This document shows, piece after piece, positions 1 to 6,346 of a DNA stretch of 22,613 nt. Positions within the stretch are counted from its first letter, which is position 1, and each line of letters opens with the position of its first letter. Source of the stretch: a virus; the IMG/VR virus record IMGVR_UViG_3300034093_003355, positions 1-22,613 of that record; one strand, 5' to 3'. Under the pieces are notes generated by a model, which saw only the letters and a program-made list of their open reading frames with translations, ran no database searches and was not told the DNA's origin. The translations under genes and the position numbers were made by a program.

Positions 1-245
1 GCGCCCGAAGGCCCGGTGAAACCAGTAATGCGGCCAACAGGAATGCCTTTATAAAGGGATCCAGAGAAGATAGCATTAAGAGCATACGAACCAGTATCAA
101 TCCAGTCTCCTACAATAGAGAGCGAGTTTTCATCTGAAAGCAGTGATGCATCTGCATTAAGTGCATCTACTGCATCAAATATATCTTTGAGAGACGAAGC
201 TTTCGTCTCGGTATTGTTATTACCGGTGGAAGGTTTACGAGCCAT
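1..245 (-). CDS. uvsX: UvsX recombinase (RecA-like), N-terminal part, cut by window edge
   Basis: Only the first 81 codons lie in the window; the gene runs off the left edge. The translation opens MARKPSTGNNN, and near residues 70-81 reads GRITGFTGPSG, which is the beginning of a RecA/UvsX Walker A P-loop (GPSGxGKS) broken by the edge. The preceding text (SIVGDWIDTGSYALNAIFSG) matches the usual RecA-fold lead-in, in which a short helix precedes the P-loop. The UvsX family forms the presynaptic filament on ssDNA in T4-type recombination-dependent replication, with UvsY (encoded at the right of this window) as its loading mediator. The ATG at 243-245 follows the previous gene after only 3 nt. 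No Shine-Dalgarno is visible. The assignment rests on the P-loop context and on the gene neighbourhood; the rest of the ATPase core cannot be seen. Confidence 0.88.
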   Translation of the reverse strand, partial: MARKPSTGNNNTETKASSLKDIFDAVDALNADASLLSDENSLSIVGDWIDTGSYALNAIFSGSLYKGIPVGRITGFTGPSG

Positions 246-248
246 ATA

Positions 249-596
249 TTACTTGGCGTCATCAGCATCAAACAACTTAATCGTTGGAGCTGGGGATGCA
301 TTTGCGGCTTTAAACATTTCAGTGTATTGAGCGATCAAGTTTGGCTCAAGTTCGCAATCGGTAGCTAGTGCTACAGATTGTCTAGCGTAGGACCATGTTG
401 GGAACACGTCACGATCTTTAAGAAACTCTCTAAACATAAGAGGATAGAGTTGAACTTGAAGTTTCTTTTCATTAGTCGGAGACACATTAAGGATAGCTGG
501 TTTAGTTACAGTGATAGTATCTTTGTTTTCAGATACGAGTGTAGCAACGATGGTGCGTTGAATGTTATCGAGGAATACGATGATTTTTGAGTTCAT
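249..596 (-). CDS. Small conserved-looking phage protein, possibly Sm-like (LSm) fold
   Basis: This 115-aa protein has no motif that I can identify with certainty. Residues 3-40 alternate hydrophobic and polar residues (IIVFLDNIQRTIVATLVSE, then DTITVTKPAIL), followed by VQLYPLMFREFL. That pattern resembles the small Sm/LSm-like beta-barrel proteins found in many marine T4-like phages, in which a '...LxxPxxI...LxPF' strand pattern is typical. This is pattern recognition only. The C-terminal third (ASPAPTIKLFDADDAK) is probably flexible and acidic. It sits directly upstream of uvsX (3-nt gap) and 36 nt after queF, so it could be first in a uvsX transcription unit. An RNA-binding or structural role would be a guess. 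Confidence 0.75.
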   Translation of the reverse strand: MNSKIIVFLDNIQRTIVATLVSENKDTITVTKPAILNVSPTNEKKLQVQLYPLMFREFLKDRDVFPTWSYARQSVALATDCELEPNLIAQYTEMFKAANASPAPTIKLFDADDAK

Positions 597-604
597 ATAG
601 TTAT

Positions 605-630
605 ATTATATTGTTATTGTTTTTAATCAA
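605..630 (-). promoter_or_regulatory. Possible promoter for the Sm-like gene/uvsX unit (weak)
   Basis: In the 36-nt AT-rich gap between queF and the 115-aa gene, the minus strand carries TATAAT (605-610) preceded by TTGATT (625-630) at a 14-nt spacing, which is shorter than the usual 16-18. The predicted start would lie only a few bases before the ATG at 596. In DNA this AT-rich the match could be chance. It is one of the few real gaps in the minus-strand block, which is the main reason to list it. Confidence 0.25.
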
Positions 631-632
631 GC

Positions 633-1562
633 TTATTGACGGGGGAACTTAAAGTAAGGAGACTTTGGATTAATAAGATCTATATCTAATAGTTTCTTAC
701 TAGAAGCGCGTGTAGGTACGATATCCCAACCACCACGACGAGCGTAAAAACAAGTTACAAGTAAATCTTCTGGTTGCAAAAAGTCCCAAAGACGTTTATA
801 AGCAGCTTCACAGATTTCTTCGTGAAAATGACATTCATTACGGAACGAAACAATCCATTCAAGTAATGAAGCTTTAGTGACCGCTTTTTTGCTACGGTAG
901 GCAATAAAAATATCCCCAGAGTCTGGCTGCTTAGTAATCTTACAGTTAGAACGAAGAAGGGTACTCATGTAACGTGCTTCAACCCAATCTATATCAACTT
1001 TTCCGTCTAACTTTAATAAATCAGCAGACTCGTTAAATACAGTAAATTTCATTTTCTTTACTTCAGGAATATCTTCAAGAACATCCCAGCCGCCGTAGCT
1101 ATTAAACCATTCGTTTTCCTTTAAGTAATCTCCTTTAAGTTGTTGTGTGTAAAACTCTACTTTAACTGGAGTCTCAAGCAATGCAGAAAGATCTTTTTCA
1201 GCAGTAGCTTTGACATTCTTAAGCACTTCTTTAGGGGTTCTACCGGATGGCTGCATGTTAAAACCGTTCCAGTAAAGCTTCATTGACTTAGACTCTACGA
1301 TGTATGGGTTAGAAGCAGAATAAACTACTTTAGCAACAAAAGACACGGGTAGACCAGAATCTGTTATTGAACTACATTCATAGCCGTTCCAGATATCATA
1401 ACCCACAAAAGGAAGTGATTCGTTTTGCAAACCAAGGTACGTACGGTTACGTTGACGTTCTTCACGTACAAGAATACTAGGGGAGTACCTATCTGGAGAA
1501 TCAACTCTTTGACCAAGTACTTTATCGATATTGTTTGTGTTATAGCTCATTTTATAATTCAT
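633..1562 (-). CDS. queF: QueF, NADPH-dependent 7-cyano-7-deazaguanine (preQ0) reductase, long form
   Basis: This 309-aa protein matches the two-domain (E. coli-like, about 282 aa) QueF family, which reduces the nitrile of preQ0 to the aminomethyl of preQ1 with two NADPH. The QueF signature ESKSMKLY is at residues 90-97. The catalytic cysteine is C207 in LRSNCKITKQPDSG, with Asp D214 seven residues later, as in E. coli (C190, D197). His/Glu at 247-248 (FHEE) match the family's substrate-binding pair. The tail YARRGGWDIVPTR also matches the E. coli protein. All key residues are present, so an active enzyme is expected. It shares a 4-nt ATGA overlap with the upstream NTPase gene, which fixes the start at 1562. 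In a phage beside a DpdA homologue the natural role is supplying preQ1 for DNA, not tRNA queuosine. No preQ0 synthesis genes (folE, queD, queE, queC) are in the window, so preQ0 must come from the host or another part of the genome. Confidence 0.95.
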   Translation of the reverse strand: MNYKMSYNTNNIDKVLGQRVDSPDRYSPSILVREERQRNRTYLGLQNESLPFVGYDIWNGYECSSITDSGLPVSFVAKVVYSASNPYIVESKSMKLYWNGFNMQPSGRTPKEVLKNVKATAEKDLSALLETPVKVEFYTQQLKGDYLKENEWFNSYGGWDVLEDIPEVKKMKFTVFNESADLLKLDGKVDIDWVEARYMSTLLRSNCKITKQPDSGDIFIAYRSKKAVTKASLLEWIVSFRNECHFHEEICEAAYKRLWDFLQPEDLLVTCFYARRGGWDIVPTRASSKKLLDIDLINPKSPYFKFPRQ

Positions 1563-2125
1563 TCGTTAAAATCTTTTTTAATTTCGTTAATTACTGTAGC
1601 AACTCGTTCTTCAACTGACCCAGTAAGAAATATAATATTTTTACTGACGCTGAAGTGATTAATATAAAAGTTAAACTGTGCAACTACTCCATCGAAAAAC
1701 TCTTTATTAACACTACGCTGACCGTCTTCCTTCAACGGAAGTTCTGGCGCTACATAGAATATCTTATTATAAAACGGTAAGCACAACTCGTATACCTTTT
1801 CAGTAGACTCCATAATTGCCTTATCTACTGTGCCTTTTTCGTAAAAGTAATGAGTATATGCAATACCATCTAAAGCAGCTCGATCCAAAATAACCCGTCC
1901 CGGAGTTAAAGCATACTCTAAATGTCTAGACATAATAAGATACTGAGAAGCAGAGTTACCAGCTTCATTAATAGGCAGTAGCTTACTAATATTACGAGTT
2001 AGATTAGTGTTATATGAGAATTTTAACTCACTTGATAGGTATGAAACTTGTTTAAGCGCATTAACAAGAGTAGTCTTACCCTGTGAATGTGCACCACAAA
2101 TAGCTACTTTATAGTTTTTGTCCAT
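1559..2125 (-). CDS. P-loop NTPase / nucleoside-kinase-like protein (AAA_28/NadR-type)
   Basis: The 188-aa protein has a clear Walker A at residues 11-18 (GAHSQGKT). It also has an LDRAALDGIAYTHYF segment near residue 80, typical of small NadR/deoxynucleoside-kinase-like P-loop proteins, where Asp-Arg lies near the phosphoacceptor, and a possible arginine-bearing lid around EDGQRS. The family phosphorylates small nucleoside-type substrates or acts as an ATP-dependent regulator; the substrate cannot be read from the sequence. It lies between the putative DpdN formyltransferase (17-nt overlap upstream) and queF (4-nt overlap downstream), so it is translationally linked to the 7-deazaguanine locus. 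It might act on a modified nucleotide or be a general phage dNMP kinase. The ATG at 2125 is the only Met before the P-loop. Confidence 0.8.
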   Translation of the reverse strand: MDKNYKVAICGAHSQGKTTLVNALKQVSYLSSELKFSYNTNLTRNISKLLPINEAGNSASQYLIMSRHLEYALTPGRVILDRAALDGIAYTHYFYEKGTVDKAIMESTEKVYELCLPFYNKIFYVAPELPLKEDGQRSVNKEFFDGVVAQFNFYINHFSVSKNIIFLTGSVEERVATVINEIKKDFNE

Positions 2126-2711
2126 AAAATGATGTGTTAAGTATATCTTTCTTTTTCAAAAAGGCTACCCAATTCTTAATAGAGATTTCGTGAAGGTGGT
2201 CCATATAACCCCATAAACCGCTTACATAGGTAGACTTAATATCTTCGTTCATGACATAAGCGGATGAGACCACATCTCCAGCATCCACTTCAGCTACAAC
2301 TTTATGAATTACATGACCGTGATACTTGTAGTTAATATCAGAGTTCCATACCTTAGCTTGTGGGTCTTTACCTTTTAATTCCGGATACTTGGTTATTAAC
2401 CCTGGGTGTCCATTATAAATGGTATAACGAAAACAAACTTCTGGTGGAAGTATTCTGAGGTAACCGTGTAACGTAATAAACGCGCCAGGTGGTTTAAATA
2501 CCGTATAATACTCTTCTACAGTCGGTACTCGTGGTAGAAAAACCATACGATCAAACGCAATTTCTAGCAGCTTTGGATTGATCGTATCAATCTTCTCTAA
2601 AGGCTTATTAGTAATAATTGCATTCGGGAGCCTGCCGATCTGTTGAGAGATTTCATAAATCTCAGAACCAGATTGCGAAAATAAAGCATTCCAGACAAAT
2701 TCACGTTTCAT
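2109..2711 (-). CDS. dpdN: PurN-like formyltransferase, probable dPreQ1 formyltransferase DpdN
   Basis: The 200-aa protein is a formyltransferase of the glycinamide ribonucleotide transformylase (PurN) fold. Its FSQSGSEI near residue 11 mirrors the PurN phosphate-loop (SGNGSN). GYLRILPPE (83-91) mirrors 'GFMRILSP'. The catalytic set aligns residue by residue: N100-x-H102-P (PurN N106/H108), H136 (H137) and D143 in EVDAG (D144). It should therefore transfer a formyl group from 10-formyl-tetrahydrofolate to an amine. Purine synthesis (GAR) is the textbook role, and 4-amino-sugar formylation is another known use of the fold. Clustering with queF and a DpdA homologue instead fits the published prediction of DpdN, which formylates the preQ1 aminomethyl in phage DNA. 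It overlaps both neighbours (ATGA upstream, 17 nt downstream). The fold and catalytic residues are certain; the substrate is inferred from context. Confidence 0.75.
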   Translation of the reverse strand: MKREFVWNALFSQSGSEIYEISQQIGRLPNAIITNKPLEKIDTINPKLLEIAFDRMVFLPRVPTVEEYYTVFKPPGAFITLHGYLRILPPEVCFRYTIYNGHPGLITKYPELKGKDPQAKVWNSDINYKYHGHVIHKVVAEVDAGDVVSSAYVMNEDIKSTYVSGLWGYMDHLHEISIKNWVAFLKKKDILNTSFYGQKL

Positions 2712-2947
2712 ACGTTTAGGCGGTAACCTATTATATTATTACTAAAGGAAATTACCATAGCAAAGTTGGTAATTTTTGCAGCTATTATGTAAGCTTTAAC
2801 TGCTTCGAATTTCGATACTGGTAGTATCTCGTTTTTGGTGCAATCAATAAAGTAGTAATCCGTAACGGTTACCCCGCCTTCAAGTAAATTTGGATGATTT
2901 ATTGAAAGATTGTGAGTGATTGCATCTATGTCAGTTAATTCATCCAT
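2708..2947 (-). CDS. Unknown 79-aa protein in the 7-deazaguanine locus
   Basis: This short gene encodes an acidic N-terminus (MDELTDIDAITHNLS) followed by a compact alternating segment with a hydrophobic stretch near residues 45-73 (AVKAYIIAAKITNFAMVIS). I recognise no family. It is judged real because it overlaps dpdA by 8 nt at its start and the formyltransferase gene by 4 nt (ATGA) at its end, so it fills the only space between two clear enzymes in the same direction. It may be an accessory subunit of the transglycosylase or formyltransferase, but nothing in the sequence proves this. Confidence 0.65.
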   Translation of the reverse strand: MDELTDIDAITHNLSINHPNLLEGGVTVTDYYFIDCTKNEILPVSKFEAVKAYIIAAKITNFAMVISFSNNIIGYRLNV

Positions 2948-3755
2948 TCACGTAGCTACGGAAAGCAGCAAGGTTATCTGCAATGCATTTCTCTTGAACA
3001 GCATCTGGTACCGAATCAAGTAGGTCAACCAGTTTAGTACTCTCTTTATTCCAAGTACCGATTTTATCAGAGTAAGCAACTTTCTTAATACCATGTACGA
3101 TAGGTGAAGAGGTGTCCAAAGAGTCAATCCAGCTGAACTCAGGCCCTTGATAAAAACTGAACTCTCTAGGATGCGCACAACCAAGAAGATGATGAGGCTT
3201 ACTCTTATTAATAATACCATCATTCATTAAACGATTAAGAGTCATTACTCGGCCCATCATAAACGATACCCACTTGTTAGGATGAGGAAATACTTCTCGG
3301 TAATAAGAGTAATCAAATGAAATAGCGAGTTTATCCACGTTCATTACTTGATCCATATGGATATAACATTTAACTAACTCCCCGTAATTTTTACCCTGTA
3401 CTACCCCGATCATTCTACTCTGGGTGTGAGGTACGTTATTCCAGTCTAGTTTAAAATTCCAGTTCTCAGCAGATTTAATCGTACCATTGCAATCCTCTAA
3501 TACATCTGGAATAATATATTCGGTAGGTAAGAGTTTATTAATCCAATATGCGTAACGTTCTGAATCAAAAGCAGTACCAAGCTCAAAAATAGAATTATCT
3601 AGTAACACTTTACGGCCCTGCTCTAAGCTCTCTTCAAAGAACTTAAAGTATTGCGGATGAGTTTCGAACAAATGTACAAGAGCGTAGTCGTAATCATTAT
3701 AGGTACGAGAGATCTCGAGCATACTCAAGGGCGATTCGTGTGATAATTTAATCAT
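2940..3755 (-). CDS. dpdA: DpdA-type tRNA-guanine-transglycosylase-like enzyme (DNA 7-deazaguanine insertion)
   Basis: The 271-aa protein shows the ordered landmarks of the TGT fold in shortened form. LLDNSIFELG (51-60) stands for the TGT SDSGGFQ base-pocket Asp (here D53). IIPDVLEDC (81-89) stands for the substrate-binding Asp (D84). IGVVQGKNYGELVK (116-129) matches GIVQGG, with Q120 binding the base. LLGCAHPREF (190-199) matches the 'LMGVG.P.D' strand. WIDSLDTSS (209-217) matches the nucleophile region, with D211 as likely nucleophile, as in the archaeal 'FDSASY'. DpdA proteins exchange guanine in phage or bacterial DNA for a 7-deazaguanine base. The small size and lack of the RNA-binding PUA and zinc regions favour DNA over tRNA. 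It starts inside the end of gene 43 (4-nt ATGA overlap). QueF and a formyltransferase downstream indicate preQ1 as the inserted base. The subfamily is not assigned. Confidence 0.82.
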   Translation of the reverse strand: MIKLSHESPLSMLEISRTYNDYDYALVHLFETHPQYFKFFEESLEQGRKVLLDNSIFELGTAFDSERYAYWINKLLPTEYIIPDVLEDCNGTIKSAENWNFKLDWNNVPHTQSRMIGVVQGKNYGELVKCYIHMDQVMNVDKLAISFDYSYYREVFPHPNKWVSFMMGRVMTLNRLMNDGIINKSKPHHLLGCAHPREFSFYQGPEFSWIDSLDTSSPIVHGIKKVAYSDKIGTWNKESTKLVDLLDSVPDAVQEKCIADNLAAFRSYVNG

Positions 3756-6316
3756 GTAAATAAGTCAAATAGATCGGTTTGTGCTTCGTTGTTTACTTGT
3801 GGTAATTGCCAGTTAAGAGCGTTGTATACTGCTATTACAGGTGGCTTGATAATTGTATCAAACATCTCTTCATAATCAACTTCAAAATCACTAAATTCAG
3901 GAGGGAAGCTTACTGGGAAACAAAGAGTATCAATATTGTACTTGTTCGGAGCAATATAAATCTTTTTAACCTTACCACCAGAGGTGATCTTTTCGTATTT
4001 GGTTTCTAAGTTACGATGCTTGAGCAATTGGTTGTACCAGATAGCACCTTTAACATGATTCGGGGTACCTTTAGCAATTTTGAAGCCGTCTGCTCTTACC
4101 TGGTGCTTTTCAATATCGCTCAAGCCGCCTCTGATGGCGACATCATCAATAGGCATCTTTTTAAATGTGTCATAAACGTCTCTATAGATAGCATTAGCTT
4201 TATTTTGATCTTGTACCAGCAAACTACTCTCAATTACCTTTTTAATAAGCTCTTTAGCTTTCTTAGGGGTAGTGGAGCGTGCAATTTCAACCCCGACATA
4301 TTTAAACTTACATACATCAGCGCCTTCATCGTTAATAACGTGAATAATATAGCGTTTCTTTTCAAGATACACCGCTACATCACAAATAGATTCTCTTTTA
4401 AAGTAATACCGAGGGTCAACAGAATTTAGCTTATCTTTAGCCCATTCTTTAATCTTATCGTTGAGATAGACTCCAATTTCATCGTCAATAAGCTCAAGGC
4501 CGTCTTTATTAACTTTACCGTCTGTAAAGATTTCTAACTTCTTTTTATCCAGTAGAGGCTGAATGCTGATATGAGTGCTATCAGTATCGCCATAAACAGT
4601 GAGCGACTTACCTTCATAACCATACTTCTCCCTCGCATATCGGTCGATAATTTCACTGGCTTGCTTAACAACTGCTTGACCAGTGAGAGTAATACTACCG
4701 GCATGATCACTATCACAAATAGGGCTAAACTTATTAGCAAAAACCCCGTAGATAGAATTGAGTAGAATCTTGATGACGTGTTGTATGGTGTCTGCTCGTT
4801 CCATAGTCGACTTACACGTTTTGTATTCATCAGTATCTACTGTTAACTTACTTAACTTTTTCTTTAAGTCTACGTATATGTTCTTGTTTATTACACGCTC
4901 TTTATACAGGCCGTCAATAAGTGAAGGTACCACGCCTTGCTTCTTTTGAGTATAGAGTACGTTAGCTTTGGATATAGCGAGCTTCTCAGCTTGCATAAAC
5001 TGAACAAACTTCTCGTTAGAGAGCTTAAAATCCTTGTTACTAGTTAGACGTATAGTGATACTCTCATCATCCTTAGCAACTATCTTACCAACCTTTGTCT
5101 CCGGGGATATATTCAGGGTAATAATAGTATTAGGGTATAGTGAGTTAGCGTCATAACTTACAACCGAGGTTTGAAGACCTCTTTCGGGATCTCTAACGTA
5201 TCCACCTTCAATAGCTTCTCGAGTAGGTCCTTCTACGAAAGTAGGTATAACCATACCGTGCTTGTAGGCTTCTAGAGCTACACATCCAGTAACAATAGAT
5301 ACCTTACCAAGCGCAGCTTCAAAGCTGGTTAAACCTTTATAGGCCAACATACGGATAATCTTAAAGAATTGAAGTTTCTTCTCCATTCTCACTAACAGAT
5401 CAACGTCTTGAATGTTGTAGTTAACAAAGTTATCCCAATCAGTCTTAGATAGATCTGCTAAATTAGTAGCATTAATAGCTAGTTTACCTTCTCCGAGTTC
5501 ATGCTGGGCAACAAAGTTAAGAGCATACGATTCAAGTAGTCCGCGTGCAAAACCTCTATACACTTCCATGTAATCCATTGCAGATATACCATGTATATAC
5601 CAGCGATCCAATTCCTGCCCTTTAACGAAGATACCTTTACGGCACCACAAACTTTTTACTGGAGATAAGCGTTTTGCAGCATCTTCCCCTAAAAGACTAT
5701 TAATACGGTTAATAAGATAGGGGAAGTCGAAAAAGTCCGTATTCCACCCCGAAAGAATATCTGGGTAATAATCCTTCTCCCAAAACTCTAAGAACCTCTC
5801 AAGTAAGTCATGCTCACTTGTACATTCAGTATAAACTACGTTCTTACGAGTAGGAGTGTAAGGTTTAGCGCCGAAAGTATAAAACGTCTCAGACAAGTTA
5901 TCATATACAGTGATTAAATTAATCGGGTGCTTAGCGTCTTTAGCTTCCGGGAACTCATCTGGCGAATACACCTCGATATCAAGAAAGCATACCTTAAGAG
6001 GGTTATTAGAAAACTCAGGTTTATCGTAAACGTCTTTGAATTGCTCGATGAGAAATTGCTGCTCTACTTGAATGTTATGATAGAGTCGTTTGATTGCTCC
6101 GTCTTGAGCAGCTTTATTACGGTCAAAGTTACTTCTGAATACCTTCTTCTTTAACTTAGTATTAAAGATAGACAACGCATCAGCCGTATCAGAATTAGTC
6201 TCGATATAAAAATACGGCTGGTAAGGCATCTTCTTAATGACACGATTACCCTGCTCATCCCAAGTAAAGAGCTGACAGACGCTATCTCGAGGGCTATAAT
6301 AGATATTACGGTACAC
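3752..6316 (-). CDS. 43: DNA polymerase, family B (T4 gp43-like), with proofreading exonuclease
   Basis: This 854-aa replicative polymerase (T4: 898 aa) has every catalytic motif. Exo I is D113-I-E115. Exo II is WNTDFFDFPY with D197. Exo III is YNIQD with Y300 and D304. Motif A is YDANSLYPN with D389. Motif B has K516 and NSIYG at 520-524. Motif C is YGDTDS at 575-580. The C-terminus ends TDLFDLFT, matching the T4 clamp-binding tail (LFDMF), so it should dock on a gp45-type sliding clamp encoded outside the window. The start is GTG at 6314-6316: the frame is open for only nine codons further upstream and contains no ATG. The start lies in a hairpin described separately. Unlike T4, clamp, clamp-loader and regA genes do not separate it from gene 46. 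It overlaps dpdA by 4 nt. Confidence 0.98.
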   Translation of the reverse strand: MYRNIYYSPRDSVCQLFTWDEQGNRVIKKMPYQPYFYIETNSDTADALSIFNTKLKKKVFRSNFDRNKAAQDGAIKRLYHNIQVEQQFLIEQFKDVYDKPEFSNNPLKVCFLDIEVYSPDEFPEAKDAKHPINLITVYDNLSETFYTFGAKPYTPTRKNVVYTECTSEHDLLERFLEFWEKDYYPDILSGWNTDFFDFPYLINRINSLLGEDAAKRLSPVKSLWCRKGIFVKGQELDRWYIHGISAMDYMEVYRGFARGLLESYALNFVAQHELGEGKLAINATNLADLSKTDWDNFVNYNIQDVDLLVRMEKKLQFFKIIRMLAYKGLTSFEAALGKVSIVTGCVALEAYKHGMVIPTFVEGPTREAIEGGYVRDPERGLQTSVVSYDANSLYPNTIITLNISPETKVGKIVAKDDESITIRLTSNKDFKLSNEKFVQFMQAEKLAISKANVLYTQKKQGVVPSLIDGLYKERVINKNIYVDLKKKLSKLTVDTDEYKTCKSTMERADTIQHVIKILLNSIYGVFANKFSPICDSDHAGSITLTGQAVVKQASEIIDRYAREKYGYEGKSLTVYGDTDSTHISIQPLLDKKKLEIFTDGKVNKDGLELIDDEIGVYLNDKIKEWAKDKLNSVDPRYYFKRESICDVAVYLEKKRYIIHVINDEGADVCKFKYVGVEIARSTTPKKAKELIKKVIESSLLVQDQNKANAIYRDVYDTFKKMPIDDVAIRGGLSDIEKHQVRADGFKIAKGTPNHVKGAIWYNQLLKHRNLETKYEKITSGGKVKKIYIAPNKYNIDTLCFPVSFPPEFSDFEVDYEEMFDTIIKPPVIAVYNALNWQLPQVNNEAQTDLFDLFT

Positions 6317-6331
6317 AGTGTTATTGTGTAC
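6311..6331 (-). promoter_or_regulatory. Translational operator-like hairpin over the gene 43 start codon
   Basis: On the minus-strand mRNA a perfect 7-bp stem is formed by GUACACA (6331-6325) and UGUGUAC (6317-6311), with loop AUAACAC (6324-6318). The GUG start of DNA polymerase is inside the 3' arm, so a folded hairpin hides it. T4 gp43 represses its own translation by binding a hairpin at its ribosome-binding site, whose 8-nt loop is AAUAACUC. Here the A closing the stem plus the loop reads AAUAACAC, seven of eight bases identical. This strongly suggests the same autogenous control. The hairpin and sequence are seen directly; the function is inferred. Confidence 0.65.
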
Positions 6332-6346
6332 TATTTTAACGTATTA

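Noticed and set aside
633-1562. QueF for host tRNA queuosine
   Set aside because: Possible as a side effect, but the DpdA homologue lacks tRNA-binding regions and the genes are linked, so DNA modification is the simpler explanation.
2109-2711. Formyltransferase as an ordinary purine-synthesis PurN or an amino-sugar formyltransferase
   Set aside because: Not excluded by sequence, but the overlapping neighbourhood with QueF and DpdA makes a DNA preQ1 role more likely; the sugar island is separate and contains no Lys-type sugar aminotransferase.
2948-3223. 91-codon minus-strand frame inside dpdA
   Set aside because: It overlaps the region coding for the DpdA nucleophile strand and tail in another frame; the TGT-like motifs of the longer frame are convincing.
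4016-4429. 137-codon open frame on the plus strand
   Set aside because: It lies wholly opposite DNA polymerase, whose exonuclease and polymerase motifs are intact; no motif is visible in the antisense translation.
4534-4830. Hydrophobic 98-codon frame on the minus strand resembling a membrane protein
   Set aside because: It is an alternative frame inside polymerase motifs B and C. Hydrophobicity follows from the T-rich second codon positions of that frame.
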